DNA from: DYRB01 sp963709645
GTDB lineage: Bacteria; Pseudomonadota; Gammaproteobacteria; Chromatiales; Chromatiaceae
Assembly (NCBI GenBank): GCA_963709645.1
Contig: CAVPXP010000010.1
Span: 62,001-126,000, forward strand
Direction of reading: 5' to 3'
Length of the DNA stretch: 64,000 bases
Positions 42,414 to 51,811 of this stretch are shown here, one piece after another (the stretch's first letter is position 1; each line of letters opens with the position of its first letter). The notes under the pieces are model-generated. The model saw only the letters and a list, made by a program, of their open reading frames with translations, had not been told where the DNA came from and searched no databases. A program made the translations under genes and the position numbers.

Positions 42414-44264
42414 ATGCAACCAATCCCCGATCACGCCGCCGCGCCAACGACGACCGATGCCCGAAGCGGCAACACCCGCTTCCACCTGGAGCTGATCAAG
42501 CCCTCCCACTACGACGACAACGGCTACGTGATCCAGTGGCTCAAGGCGTGGATCCCGTCGAATTCTCTGGCCAGCCTGTACGGCCAGGCAATGGAGGCGG
42601 CTGAGGCGCGCGTCCTCGGGGACCAGGTGGAGATCGACATCCACGCCTACGACGAGACCAACACCTTCGTCCCGGTCAAGCGCATCTGCGAGCGCATCCG
42701 CCGCGCCGGCGGCAACGGCATCGTCTGCATGGTCGGGGTCCAGTCCAACCAGTTCCCGCGGGCCATGGACATGGCGCGGCGGTTCCGCGCCGCCGGCGTC
42801 CAGGTCGCCATCGGCGGCTTCCACGTCAGCGGCTGCCTGGCCATGCTCCCCGAGCTTCCGGCGGACCTGCGCGAGGCCATGGACCTGGGCATCACCCTCT
42901 TCGCCGGGGAGGCCGAGGGCCGCTTCGAGGCATTCCTGCGCGGCGCCTACGCGCGGAACCTGGAGCCCCTCTACAACTACATGAGCGACCTGCCCAACCT
43001 GGACGGCGAGGTCCTGCCCTATCTCCCGCCCGAGGTCGCGCGCCGCTACGCGCCCATGCCGGGCACCTTCGACGCTGGGCGCGGCTGCCCCTTCCTGTGC
43101 AGCTTCTGCACCATCATCAACGTCCAGGGGCGTAAGTCCCGCTACCGCTCCCCGGACGACGTCGAGCGCTTGCTGCGCAAGAACCTGGCCCACGGCATCC
43201 GGCACTACTTCATCACCGACGACAACTTCGCCCGCAACCGCAACTGGGAGGCGATCTTCGACCGCATCGCCCAGGTACGGGAGGAGCTGGGCGTCAAGTT
43301 CAACTTCACCATCCAGGTGGACACCATGTGCCACACCCTGCCGGGATTCGTGGACAAGGCGCGCAAGGCCGGGGTATCGCGGGTCTTCCTCGGCCTGGAG
43401 AATATCCGCCCGGAGAACCTGGGCGCCGCGCGCAAGAAGCAGAACAAGATCGAGAACTACCGCGAGATGCTGCTCGCCTGGCAGAAGAAGCGGGTGACCA
43501 CCTACTGCGGCTACATCCTGGGCTTCCCGGAGGACACCCCGGGGCAGATCCTGGAGGACATCGCCACCATCCAGCGCGAGCTGCCCCTGGACATCCTGGA
43601 GTTCTTCTGCCTGACTCCGCTGCCCGGGTCCGTCGATCACCAGCGCCTGGCCGCCGCCGGGGCCCCGCTGGACCCGGACATGAACATCTACGACCTGGAG
43701 CACGTCTGCACCACCCACCCGCGGATGACCAAGGCCGAGTGGCAGGGGATCTACCGCCAGGCCTGGGACGCCTACTACTCCATGGAGCACCTGGAGACGC
43801 TCATGCGCCGGGCCACGGCGGTGGACCGCAACCCCAAGCGGATCATGGAGATCGCCCTGGAGTTCTACGGCTGCTTCAAGTTCGAGGGGGTCCACCCGCT
43901 GCAGGGGGGGTTCATCCGCCGCAAGGTCCGCACCGAGCGGCGCCCTGGGTTCGCGGTGGAGAACCCTCTGGTCTTCTACCCGAGGCGGGTCTGGGAGTTC
44001 GTCTCCACGTACGGCCCCATGCTCGCATACGCCTGGCGGGTCTGGCGCCTCTATAAGCGCGTCAAGCGGGAGCAGGATGCCGCCGAGACGCCCTACATGG
44101 ACGAGGCCATGCGCCCCCTGTTCGAGCCGGCCCCGCCCGCCGAGACAGAGGCCGCGGCCGAGCTGGACCTGCTAGCCGGCCCAGACGATGTGGACGCGCT
44201 CAGCACCAGCTGCCCGACGCCCGAAAAGGCGACACGCGCGACGGCCCGGGCCGGTCTGCACTGA
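42414..44264 (+). CDS. B12-binding domain radical SAM protein, unknown reaction
   Basis: The 616-residue protein has an N-terminal cobalamin-binding-like Rossmann part (residues 20-170, with GGNGIVCMVGVQSNQF and VAIGGFHVSG) and a radical SAM core whose cluster motif is RGCPFLCSFCTI near residue 225 (C-x3-C-x2-C). Later parts include FITDDNFARNRNWEAIFDR and FLGLENIRPENL, typical of this B12/radical SAM class. Members methylate or rearrange unreactive carbon atoms; BchE and HpnJ belong to the same broad group, but I cannot assign a substrate. It lies 8 bp upstream of yffB, which may be chance operon formation. Confidence 0.85.
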   Translation: MQPIPDHAAAPTTTDARSGNTRFHLELIKPSHYDDNGYVIQWLKAWIPSNSLASLYGQAMEAAEARVLGDQVEIDIHAYDETNTFVPVKRICERIRRAGGNGIVCMVGVQSNQFPRAMDMARRFRAAGVQVAIGGFHVSGCLAMLPELPADLREAMDLGITLFAGEAEGRFEAFLRGAYARNLEPLYNYMSDLPNLDGEVLPYLPPEVARRYAPMPGTFDAGRGCPFLCSFCTIINVQGRKSRYRSPDDVERLLRKNLAHGIRHYFITDDNFARNRNWEAIFDRIAQVREELGVKFNFTIQVDTMCHTLPGFVDKARKAGVSRVFLGLENIRPENLGAARKKQNKIENYREMLLAWQKKRVTTYCGYILGFPEDTPGQILEDIATIQRELPLDILEFFCLTPLPGSVDHQRLAAAGAPLDPDMNIYDLEHVCTTHPRMTKAEWQGIYRQAWDAYYSMEHLETLMRRATAVDRNPKRIMEIALEFYGCFKFEGVHPLQGGFIRRKVRTERRPGFAVENPLVFYPRRVWEFVSTYGPMLAYAWRVWRLYKRVKREQDAAETPYMDEAMRPLFEPAPPAETEAAAELDLLAGPDDVDALSTSCPTPEKATRATARAGLH

Positions 44265-44272
44265 GCTCAGCC

Positions 44273-44620
44273 ATGGTCACGCTCTACGGCATCCCCAACT
44301 GCGGCACGGTAAAGAAGGCGCGTGCCTGGCTCGCTGCCCGCGGCATCGACTACCGCTTCCATGACTTCAAGCGCGACGGCCTGCCACACCCGCTGCTGCG
44401 CGCCTGGGTCGAGGAGCTGGGCTGGGAGGCTCTGATCAACCGCCAGGGCACCACCTGGCGCAAGGTCCCACCGGAACAGGGCGCAGGCCTGGACGAGGAC
44501 AGTGCCATCCGCCTGATGCTCGCCTCGCCCTCCATCATCCGCCGACCGGTGCTGGACACCGGCAACGCTCGCCATCTGGGCTTCAGCGAGCCCCTCTACC
44601 AGGAATTGCTCGGCCGATGA
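44273..44620 (+). CDS. yffB: ArsC/Spx family reductase-like protein (YffB)
   Basis: The 115-residue protein has the thioredoxin-like ArsC fold with a single active-site cysteine (YGIPNCGTVKKA, Cys10) and the conserved region RRPVLDTG. YffB-type proteins are thought to be glutathione-dependent thiol reductases, not true arsenate reductases. It overlaps dapE by 4 bp (ATGA). The yffB-dapE pair is common in gammaproteobacteria. Confidence 0.9.
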   Translation: MVTLYGIPNCGTVKKARAWLAARGIDYRFHDFKRDGLPHPLLRAWVEELGWEALINRQGTTWRKVPPEQGAGLDEDSAIRLMLASPSIIRRPVLDTGNARHLGFSEPLYQELLGR

Positions 44621-45753
44621 CCGACTCGACCACGCTGAACTTGGCCCGGGAGCTGATCCGCCGTCCTTCGGTAACGCCGGACGACGCCGGCTGCCAGACG
44701 CTGATCGGGCTGCGCCTGGCCGCATTGGGCTTCCACCTGGAACCCATGCCGTCCAACGGCGTGACCAACCTCTGGGCAAGGCGCGGTACGGCCCAGCCCC
44801 TTTTTTGCTTCGCCGGGCATACGGACGTGGTCCCGCCGGGGCCGCTAAGCGATTGGGAGTCAGACCCTTTCGACCCGCAAATCCGCAATGGCCTGCTTTA
44901 CGGGCGCGGGGCGGCGGACATGAAGGGCTCCCTTGCGGCCATGGTGACCGCCACTGAGGCGTTCGTCCGCGCCCAACCGAACCATCAGGGGTCGATCGCC
45001 TTCCTCATCACCAGTGACGAGGAAGGGGTGGCCACGGACGGAACCGTCAAGGTGGTGGAGGCACTCAAGGCCCGCGGCGAGGTCATGGACTGGTGCCTGG
45101 TGGGCGAGCCTTCCTGCCGGGAGCAGCTGGGCGACACCATCAAGAACGGGCGGCGAGGCAGCATCAATGGCTTCCTGACGGTGATCGGCCGCCAGGGGCA
45201 CGTCGCCTATCCGCACCTGGCCGAGAACCCACTGCACGCCTTCGCGCCGGTGCTGGCACGACTGGTAGCCGAGCAATGGGACCTGGGCAATGCCCATTTC
45301 CCGCCCACCAGTTTCCAGATCGCCAACCTCAACGTGGGGACCGGGGCGGAGAACGTGATCCCCGGGCGCCTGATGGCCCAGTTCAACCTGCGCTTTTCCA
45401 GCGAGCTCACGGAGCAGGAGATCCGCCGGCGTGTGACGGCCATTCTGGATGACGGGGGCTTCGACTACGAGCTGACCTGGCGCCTATCCGGCGACCCCTT
45501 TCTGACCCCGGCCGGCGAGCTCGTCGAGGCGGCCCGTGATGCCATCGCGGAGGTAACCGGGGCGCGGGCGAACCTGTCGACCAGCGGCGGTACCTCCGAC
45601 GGACGCTTCATCGCAACCCTGGGCAGCCAGGTACTGGAGCTCGGGCCGCTCAACGCCACGATCCACCAGGCCAACGAGTGCGTGGCCGCGGTGGACCTGG
45701 ATCGGCTCTCTACCATCTATCTCGGCATCCTGGAGCGGCTGCTCCTGGGCTAG
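44617..45753 (+). CDS. dapE: Succinyl-diaminopimelate desuccinylase
   Basis: DapE removes succinate from N-succinyl-LL-diaminopimelate in lysine and peptidoglycan synthesis. It is a di-zinc M20 peptidase-type enzyme. The 378 residues contain FAGHTDVVPPG with the first metal histidine, GRGAADMKGSLAAM, the catalytic glutamate in ITSDEEG, and the C-terminal STSGGTSDGRFIA. The length is normal. It follows yffB with a 4-bp overlap and converges with the CBS gene, overlapping it by 4 bp. Confidence 0.96.
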   Translation: MTDSTTLNLARELIRRPSVTPDDAGCQTLIGLRLAALGFHLEPMPSNGVTNLWARRGTAQPLFCFAGHTDVVPPGPLSDWESDPFDPQIRNGLLYGRGAADMKGSLAAMVTATEAFVRAQPNHQGSIAFLITSDEEGVATDGTVKVVEALKARGEVMDWCLVGEPSCREQLGDTIKNGRRGSINGFLTVIGRQGHVAYPHLAENPLHAFAPVLARLVAEQWDLGNAHFPPTSFQIANLNVGTGAENVIPGRLMAQFNLRFSSELTEQEIRRRVTAILDDGGFDYELTWRLSGDPFLTPAGELVEAARDAIAEVTGARANLSTSGGTSDGRFIATLGSQVLELGPLNATIHQANECVAAVDLDRLSTIYLGILERLLLG

Positions 45754-46262
45754 GGCGACGAGACCCGATCCGCAAGCTGGAGCATGCTGGGGAGTTGGGA
45801 TAGGAGCAGGATGATGACCCCCACCGCGGCACCGATAGTCGCCATGCCAACGGCATTGAGCAGCCGATCCTTGCCCTTGCGCCCGTCATCCGCCAAGGCA
45901 TGGGCCATGTCCTCAAGCTTGATCAGCCCTTGGTACTCACCCCGCCGGTAGGCCACCAGCCGGCGACAGCCGTGGGCTTCCATCTTGGCCACGGCCTTGA
46001 GACAGGTGGCGTCGTGCGCGATGGTGATCAAGTCGTCGCTGCAGACCTCGCCCAGGGGGACCGCGTCCGGCTTACGGCCGAGGCCGATCACTCGCCGCAC
46101 CAGATCCCGTTCGGTAAAGAGCCCGGCCACGCGCCCTTGTCGCGTGACTACCAGGGTGCCAACGTTGCGCTCGGCCATGAGCCTGGCCCCTTCCAGGACG
46201 CTCGCTTGTTCGTCGAGCAGCGGGATTTCGCGCCGGATCAGACCTTCGATTCTGCGTGCCAT
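45750..46262 (-). CDS. CBS domain protein with C-terminal membrane helix
   Basis: The 170-residue protein has two CBS motifs (residues 14-65, VLEGARLMAERNVGTLVVTRQGRVAGLFTERDLV in part, and 75-125 with ATCLKAVAKMEAHGCRRLVAY) and then a hydrophobic helix (VGMATIGAAVGVIILLLSQL) near 140-160. CBS pairs bind adenine nucleotides and act as sensors. The membrane anchor is unusual and suggests control of a membrane partner not encoded nearby. Confidence 0.8.
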   Translation of the reverse strand: MARRIEGLIRREIPLLDEQASVLEGARLMAERNVGTLVVTRQGRVAGLFTERDLVRRVIGLGRKPDAVPLGEVCSDDLITIAHDATCLKAVAKMEAHGCRRLVAYRRGEYQGLIKLEDMAHALADDGRKGKDRLLNAVGMATIGAAVGVIILLLSQLPSMLQLADRVSSP

Positions 46263-46434
46263 CTGGAACTACCCCCCAAGAGGATCAGGTTTACAACCGC
46301 GCCGGAGCCGACCGCCGGGATTTCGCAGGCCGCCGACCGGACAAATTGGGGCGGAGGCAGGCCGAAGCAACAGCGGTCACGCCGAGCGGTTTTTTCCCGA
46401 ATAAGGCGATTGCCGGAGAATCATGTACCAGACG

Positions 46435-46540
46435 GCGCCGGATTTACGTCCGCCTTCAAGGAGCACCGGCAGGAGCATAGCTGGGCTATGTGACTGCTGG
46501 CGCGACAAAGAAGGCGGGCGCAAAGACAAGCTAGCCGGTG
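46435..46540. repeat. 106-nt multi-arm imperfect palindrome
   Basis: Nested inverted repeats share one centre near 46483: CATAGC/GCTATG (46476-46481 with 46485-46490), CCGGCAG/CTGCTGG (46466-46472 with 46494-46500, one G-T pair), CCGCCTTC/GAAGGCGG (46450-46457 with 46510-46517), and an outer imperfect pair (46435-46443 with 46532-46540). It would fold into a long hairpin. It lies in a 387-bp gap (46263-46649) that otherwise holds no gene. It may be a MITE-like mobile repeat, an IS remnant or a structured RNA. Confidence 0.7.
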
Positions 46541-46649
46541 CATGATCTGACAGAAATCGCCTAAGTCCACTTCCGGCCGATCAGCCGCTTGATCGCGTCC
46601 TCCAGAGGTCGGATAGTGACGCTCGATTCTGCACAGCCGGACCCTGGAC

Positions 46650-47834
46650 ATGCGCCACGCAAGCCCCTTGAACAAGCCCCACCGCCGCGGCAACCGACCC
46701 AAGGACCCGCGCGAGACCCAGCGCCGCCAGCGCCGCGAGGCTGCACTGCCTCCGGCCATGCCCAGGGCGGGACACACCGCCGCCAGGTCCGCACCCGGGA
46801 TCGAGTACCACGAGCTGGTGCAAACCCCCGGGCAGGCCGTGGCCCGTATCGTCTGTACGGACTACTGTGCTGAGCAGATGCAGGTACGGGAGGTGGCCGA
46901 CATCGCCGCCTTCCTGGCCGTGCACCGACCGACCTGGTCACATGTGCGCTGGATCCATGTGGAGGGCTTGCAGGACCGCGGAACCATCCGCGCCTTGGCC
47001 GAGAAATACCAGTTACACCCCCTGGCGATCGAGGACGCCCTGGACGGCCATCACCGCCCCAAGGCCGAGGACTACCCCGGTATCGGTGAGCTCCCCGGAC
47101 GGCTCTTCGTTGTCGCCCGCCGGGTTCAACTGGTGGACGGCGAGTTGCGCGGCGAGCAGACGAGCTTCTTCCTCGGCCGCAACACCCTGCTCAGCTTCCA
47201 GGACACCCGCTGCAACGCCGTCGACGAGGTACGTCACCGCTGCGAGAGCCCACACTCGCGTCTGCGCCAGAACGACGTCAGCTTCTTGCTCTACTCACTG
47301 CTGGACGCGCTGGTGGACCGCTTCTTTCCCATCCTCGACGAGACCTCCCGTCACTTGGAGGACGCCGAAGAGGATGTGCTGACCCGCCCCCACACCCAGA
47401 GCCTTCAGGCCATCCACCTCATCAAGCGCGACCTGGTGATGGTCCGCCGCATTGCCTGGCCCATGCGCGAACTCATCGCCCAGCTCCAACGCGAGCGCCA
47501 CGAGTGTCTGTCGGAGATTACCCAGACCTACTTCCGGGACGTCTACGACCACTGCGTCCAGATCATCGACCTGATCGAGACCTACCGCGAGATCGCCTCC
47601 GCCGTAGCCGAGACCTATGTCTCCGTCATCTCAAACCGGACCAACGAGATCATGAAGGTACTGACGGTCATCGGCACCATCTTCATCCCCCTGACCTTCA
47701 TCGCCGGCGTCTATGGGATGAACATGTACATTCCAGAGAACCACTGGCAGTGGAGCTACGCCGTCTTCTGGGCCGCCTGCATCGGCATCGCCGGTTTCAT
47801 GCTCTGGCGCTTCCGACGGGGCGGTTGGCTTTGA
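46650..47834 (+). CDS. corA: CorA-type magnesium/cobalt transporter
   Basis: CorA forms pentameric inner membrane channels for Mg2+ and related ions. The 394-residue protein has a large cytoplasmic N-terminal domain and two C-terminal helices; the first ends with the signature YGMNMY (GMN), followed by the acidic loop IPENHWQW. The N-terminal 45 residues are arginine-rich and unlike the family, so the true start could be an internal ATG such as that of MPRAGHTAARSAPGIEY, near 46758. It is monocistronic. Confidence 0.93.
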   Translation: MRHASPLNKPHRRGNRPKDPRETQRRQRREAALPPAMPRAGHTAARSAPGIEYHELVQTPGQAVARIVCTDYCAEQMQVREVADIAAFLAVHRPTWSHVRWIHVEGLQDRGTIRALAEKYQLHPLAIEDALDGHHRPKAEDYPGIGELPGRLFVVARRVQLVDGELRGEQTSFFLGRNTLLSFQDTRCNAVDEVRHRCESPHSRLRQNDVSFLLYSLLDALVDRFFPILDETSRHLEDAEEDVLTRPHTQSLQAIHLIKRDLVMVRRIAWPMRELIAQLQRERHECLSEITQTYFRDVYDHCVQIIDLIETYREIASAVAETYVSVISNRTNEIMKVLTVIGTIFIPLTFIAGVYGMNMYIPENHWQWSYAVFWAACIGIAGFMLWRFRRGGWL

Positions 47835-47893
47835 CCCTGACCCCGGCTCGGCCTTAGCCCCGCGCGCTGGCATCAGCGGGCAGACGCCCCCCT

Positions 47894-49711
47894 TCAGCGG
47901 CCTCGCAGGAAGAGACGGTCGAGATCCTGGCGGGAGAGTTTCACCCAAGTCGGACGCCCGTGGTTGCACTGGTCGGCCCGCTCGGTCCATTCCATGTCCC
48001 GCAGCAGGGCGTTCATCTCCTCCAGAGTCAGGCGCCGGTTGGCCCGCACAGCCGCGTGACAGGCCAGGGTGGCGAGGACCCCGTTGATCTCCTCCCGTAC
48101 CCGGTCGCTGGTTCCGTGCTCTCTCAGGTCCGCCAGCAGGTCACGCAGCAAGCCTTCGGCGTCGGCCCACTGGAGGGCCACAGGGACCTCCCGAACGACC
48201 AGGGACTCGGCCCCGATGCGGTCCACGACGAGGCCCAGATCCCGGATCAGGCCAGCCTCGGCCTCGGCCAGATCCGCCTCGGGTCGGCTGACCTGGACGG
48301 GGACCGGCACGAGCAGCGGTTGACGGCGAACGTCGCCCTGATCCCAGGCGTGCTTGAGCCGCTCGTAGCCGATGCGCTCGTGGGCCGCGTGCATGTCCAC
48401 GATAACCAGCCCATCCTCGGCCTGGGCCAACACGTAGGCCCCATGCAACTGACCCAGGGCGCAACCCAGCGGCTGGGCAGCCGCCGGCGCGTTCCCATCG
48501 GCCGCGGGCGGAGCGGACTCCGGGAAGGGACGCTGGGCGGCGAAGCTGAAGGCATAGCCCTGTCCAGCCTCGCGGACACCCAGCGGCATGGTCTGCTGGG
48601 GGCCGGGGCCCTGCCAGGGCCGGGGGCCCACCGCCGGACCAGTGTCCGAACCGGGCTCGACCCAGCCGACCTGGGGCGAGACACCGGCCGCCTCAGGTGC
48701 CGCACCGCCGCCCTGAGCCCCCTCCGCCAGACGCCGGTGCAGGGCGCGGAAGATGAAATCGTGGACCTGGCGCCCCTCGCGGAAGCGCACCTCCTGCTTG
48801 GCCGGGTGGACATTCACATCCACCTGGGTCGGAGGGATCTCGAGGTACAGGAGGTAGGCGGGATGGCGGCTGTGGTGCAGCACATCCTGGTAGGCCTGAC
48901 GCAGGGCATGGGTGACCAGCTTGTCCCGGACCACACGCCCGTTCACGTAGAAGAACTGCATGTCGCCCTGACTGCGGGAAAAGGCCGGGGCCACGACCCA
49001 GCCATGCAGGCGCAGCCCCACGGCCCCCTCATCCACCGCCAGGGCGTGCTCGACGAAGCCGGTCCCGAGCAATTCCTGGAGCCGCTGGGCGATACGCCCC
49101 GGATCACCCCCGGCCCGCGGAAGCTGAAAAAGTGCCCGCCCGTTGTGGCCCAGGCGAAAGCCGACGTCCAGCCTGGCCAGGGCGATGCGCCGAACGAGCG
49201 CCTCCAGGTGCTGCAGCTCAGTCTTCTCGGCACGCAGGAACTTCCGCCGGGCCGGTGTGTTGTAGAACAGATCCCGGACCTCGACGGTGGTCCCCTCCGG
49301 GTGGGCTGCCGGGATCGGCTCTCCGCCCTCTCCCGGTATGCGCCAAGCCCGCGCAGCCCCGCGGCGGCGCGAGAGGATTTCCAGGCGTGAGACGGAGGCG
49401 ATGCTGGGCAGGGCCTCGCCGCGGAAACCCAGGCTGGAGACAGATTCCAGGTCCGCGAGGCTTGCGATCTTGCTGGTGGCGTGCCGAGCCAGGGCCAGGA
49501 CCAGGTCTTCGGCAAGGATACCCTCGCCGTTATCCCGCACCCTCAGGAGCTTGACCCCGCCCTGCTCCAGATCGATCTCAATACGGTCGGCGCCCGCGTC
49601 CAGGCTGTTCTCGATCAGTTCCTTCGCCACGGAGGCCGGACGTTCCACCACCTCGCCGGCGGCGATCTGGTTCACCAGGTGGGACGGAAGGGGCAAGATG
49701 CGGTGGCTCAT
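47894..49711 (-). CDS. mutL: DNA mismatch repair protein MutL
   Basis: MutL links mismatch recognition by MutS to strand cutting. The 605 residues start MSHRILPLPSHLVNQIAAGEVVERPASV (in part), have the GHKL ATPase motif ELIENSLDAG with Glu34, FRGEALPSIASVS and GTTVEVRDLFYNTPARRKF, and end with the C-terminal dimerisation domain (CHAAVRANRRLTLEEM). No metal-binding DQHAxxE endonuclease motif is seen in the C-terminal part (the site reads DMHAAHERI), which agrees with MutH-dependent types. ATG 49711 is chosen by similarity over the extension to 49810. Confidence 0.95.
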   Translation of the reverse strand: MSHRILPLPSHLVNQIAAGEVVERPASVAKELIENSLDAGADRIEIDLEQGGVKLLRVRDNGEGILAEDLVLALARHATSKIASLADLESVSSLGFRGEALPSIASVSRLEILSRRRGAARAWRIPGEGGEPIPAAHPEGTTVEVRDLFYNTPARRKFLRAEKTELQHLEALVRRIALARLDVGFRLGHNGRALFQLPRAGGDPGRIAQRLQELLGTGFVEHALAVDEGAVGLRLHGWVVAPAFSRSQGDMQFFYVNGRVVRDKLVTHALRQAYQDVLHHSRHPAYLLYLEIPPTQVDVNVHPAKQEVRFREGRQVHDFIFRALHRRLAEGAQGGGAAPEAAGVSPQVGWVEPGSDTGPAVGPRPWQGPGPQQTMPLGVREAGQGYAFSFAAQRPFPESAPPAADGNAPAAAQPLGCALGQLHGAYVLAQAEDGLVIVDMHAAHERIGYERLKHAWDQGDVRRQPLLVPVPVQVSRPEADLAEAEAGLIRDLGLVVDRIGAESLVVREVPVALQWADAEGLLRDLLADLREHGTSDRVREEINGVLATLACHAAVRANRRLTLEEMNALLRDMEWTERADQCNHGRPTWVKLSRQDLDRLFLRGR

Positions 49712-49918
49712 CGCCGGATGGAAGCAAAAAGCACCGCTGGGCGCAAGCCGTGCCGGTGCGGACCGGACCAGAACCACCGGGAGCGCCGCCTTCCCGTCCC
49801 TGCAACTCAACCACCGCCCTATGTCGGGTCAGCCCTTGGGGGGTGACCAGTACCTGCCCGGCCCTGATCGGGTCGTCGTTCAGACGGCTGGTCCCGCAGG
49901 GAAGACCAGGCCGATCTG

Positions 49919-51175
49919 TTACCGCAGGGCGGTATCGGTCAGGCCTTCGCCGCGACTGGCGACGTGAATGCGGTCTGGCGCAGCCCCGGTTTCATCCCCC
50001 GCGAGGGCCGCAGACTGGTTGGGGTACTTCTGGAAGTACGCCTTGATGCCCTTCAGGATCGCCTCGGCCAGGCGCTGCTGATGGCTCGGGCTGCGCAGCC
50101 TGGCCTCTTCGTCTGGATTGGAGATGAAGGCCGTCTCCACCAGCATAGAGGGGATGTCCGGCGATTTGAGGACCACGAAACCTGCCCTTTGGACCCGCCC
50201 CTTATGCAGACTGCCGAGGCTACTGAGCTTGTCAAGAACCATCTGCGCCGCGGCGGCGCTTTGCTCCAGGGTGGCGTTCTGGGACATATCGAGGAGCACG
50301 GAGGCGAGTTGGCCGTCCCCCTCGTCCAGCTTGACACCGCCCACCAGGTCGGCGGCATTCTCCCGGTCCGCAAGCCACTTGGCGGCCTCGCTGCTGGCCC
50401 CGCGGGGGGACAGGGTGTACACAGAGGAACCACGCACGTTGGGGTCTTCGAAGGCATCGGCGTGGATCGACACGAATAGGTCCGCGTTCTGCTTGCGTGC
50501 CCTGGCCATGCGCTGGCGCAGCGGAATGAAGGTGTCGGTGTCGCGCACCAGATAGGGGCGCATTCCGGCCTCCTTGGCCACCAACTTGGACAGTCGGCGC
50601 GCGACCCCCAAAGTGATGTCCTTCTCCTTGGTACGTTTGCTGCCGATGGCCCCGGAATCCTTGCCGCCGTGCCCAGCGTCGATGGCGATGACGATGTCCC
50701 GCGACTTTGCGGTCTTGGGCCGCACCGGCGCCCGTTTCGCGGCGGCCTTGCCGGCAGACCGATCCCTGGCAGTTCGCGCAGCATCGCCGCCCGGGGCCAA
50801 TTCCACGATCAGACGATCAGTGCCCGCCTCGGCCGGCTTGACCTGGAAGGTCTTAGGCCGAACGGATTGTCTTAGGTCGAAAACCATGCGCAAGTCATCG
50901 CCCTCGCGAATCCCGCTGCGCAGCCCAGCGAGGATATGATGACCGCCTGGGGCCACCGGGAGCTTGCAGCGCAGAAGCGCATCCGGGATGTCGATAACCA
51001 GCCGGTCGGGGTCAGAAAGCGCGAAGACATTGTGGCCGAAGTCCCCGCTCAGGTCGATCAGGAGGCGGATTTTGTCCCCTTCGTCCTCAATGCGCACCCC
51101 GCGGACCTCGACGAGCCCGGCCGAAGCACAGCCCCAGGCGGACAGCAGCACCAGTATCGCAACGAATCTGCTCAT
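49919..51175 (-). CDS. amiC: N-acetylmuramoyl-L-alanine amidase (AmiB/AmiC type)
   Basis: This periplasmic enzyme cuts the bond between muramic acid and the peptide and separates daughter cells. The 418 residues have a signal peptide (FVAILVLLSAWGCASA), an AMIN domain at about residues 25-115 that targets the division site, and a zinc amidase domain (IVIAIDAGHGGKDSGAIG; DLFVSIHADAFED; VETAFISNPDEE). It lies between tsaE and mutL, as amiB does in E. coli, but with a 171-bp AT-richer gap before it that probably holds its own promoter. Confidence 0.93.
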   Translation of the reverse strand: MSRFVAILVLLSAWGCASAGLVEVRGVRIEDEGDKIRLLIDLSGDFGHNVFALSDPDRLVIDIPDALLRCKLPVAPGGHHILAGLRSGIREGDDLRMVFDLRQSVRPKTFQVKPAEAGTDRLIVELAPGGDAARTARDRSAGKAAAKRAPVRPKTAKSRDIVIAIDAGHGGKDSGAIGSKRTKEKDITLGVARRLSKLVAKEAGMRPYLVRDTDTFIPLRQRMARARKQNADLFVSIHADAFEDPNVRGSSVYTLSPRGASSEAAKWLADRENAADLVGGVKLDEGDGQLASVLLDMSQNATLEQSAAAAQMVLDKLSSLGSLHKGRVQRAGFVVLKSPDIPSMLVETAFISNPDEEARLRSPSHQQRLAEAILKGIKAYFQKYPNQSAALAGDETGAAPDRIHVASRGEGLTDTALR

Positions 51176-51346
51176 GTCGGCACCCCGAAACATCGTGATT
51201 TCGAGCCACTTGCCCAGTCAAAAAGCGTTGCTTTAATGTTAGCAGCTGATGGCGTATATTTCCAAATAGAAACTGAATATTAGCTAGATTTCCTCAACTC
51301 CTGATGAGGAATCGTCTGTTTTCCGCAACAATGTCCTGAAGCCGGC

Positions 51347-51811
51347 TCAGCCCAGGGCCTGGATCAGGGCTTCCGCGCGGGGTCCAAACCCCAGGATCTC
51401 CAGGTCGCGTCCCGCCGCGGCGTAGGCGATGCGGATATCGATGTCCGCCGGCGGCAGAGCGGTCCCAGCCCGATCCGGCCACTCCACCAAGAGCAGTTGA
51501 TCCCCGCCCAGGAGATCCCGCAGCCCCAGGTACTCCAGTTCCTCGGGATCCCCGAGACGATAGAGATCCAGATGAAAGACCAGGTGCCCCTTCGGCTCAT
51601 AGGGCTCGATCAGGGTGTAGGTCGGGCTCTTCACTGCCCCGACGTGTCCCAGGCCGCGCAGGACGCCGCGCACAAGGGTGGTCTTGCCGGTCCCCAGGTC
51701 GCCGTGGAGGAGGACGATCCAGCCCCCGGACAAGTCCGCACCGAGGAGTTGGGCCAGGCGCTGCCCGAACGCCTCTTGGGCGGCTTCTCCCTCCAGACGC
51801 AGGCGCATCAC
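51347..51811 (-). CDS. tsaE: tRNA t6A biosynthesis ATPase TsaE
   Basis: TsaE works with TsaB, TsaD and TsaC to make threonylcarbamoyl-adenosine at position 37 of ANN-decoding tRNAs. The 154-residue protein shows Walker A HGDLGTGKTTLVRG, SPTYTLIEPYE and the HLDLYRLGDPEELEYLG segment, all typical. It overlaps the end of nnr by 4 bp. The gene order nnr-tsaE-amiC-mutL is conserved with E. coli. Confidence 0.95.
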   Translation of the reverse strand: MMRLRLEGEAAQEAFGQRLAQLLGADLSGGWIVLLHGDLGTGKTTLVRGVLRGLGHVGAVKSPTYTLIEPYEPKGHLVFHLDLYRLGDPEELEYLGLRDLLGGDQLLLVEWPDRAGTALPPADIDIRIAYAAAGRDLEILGFGPRAEALIQALG

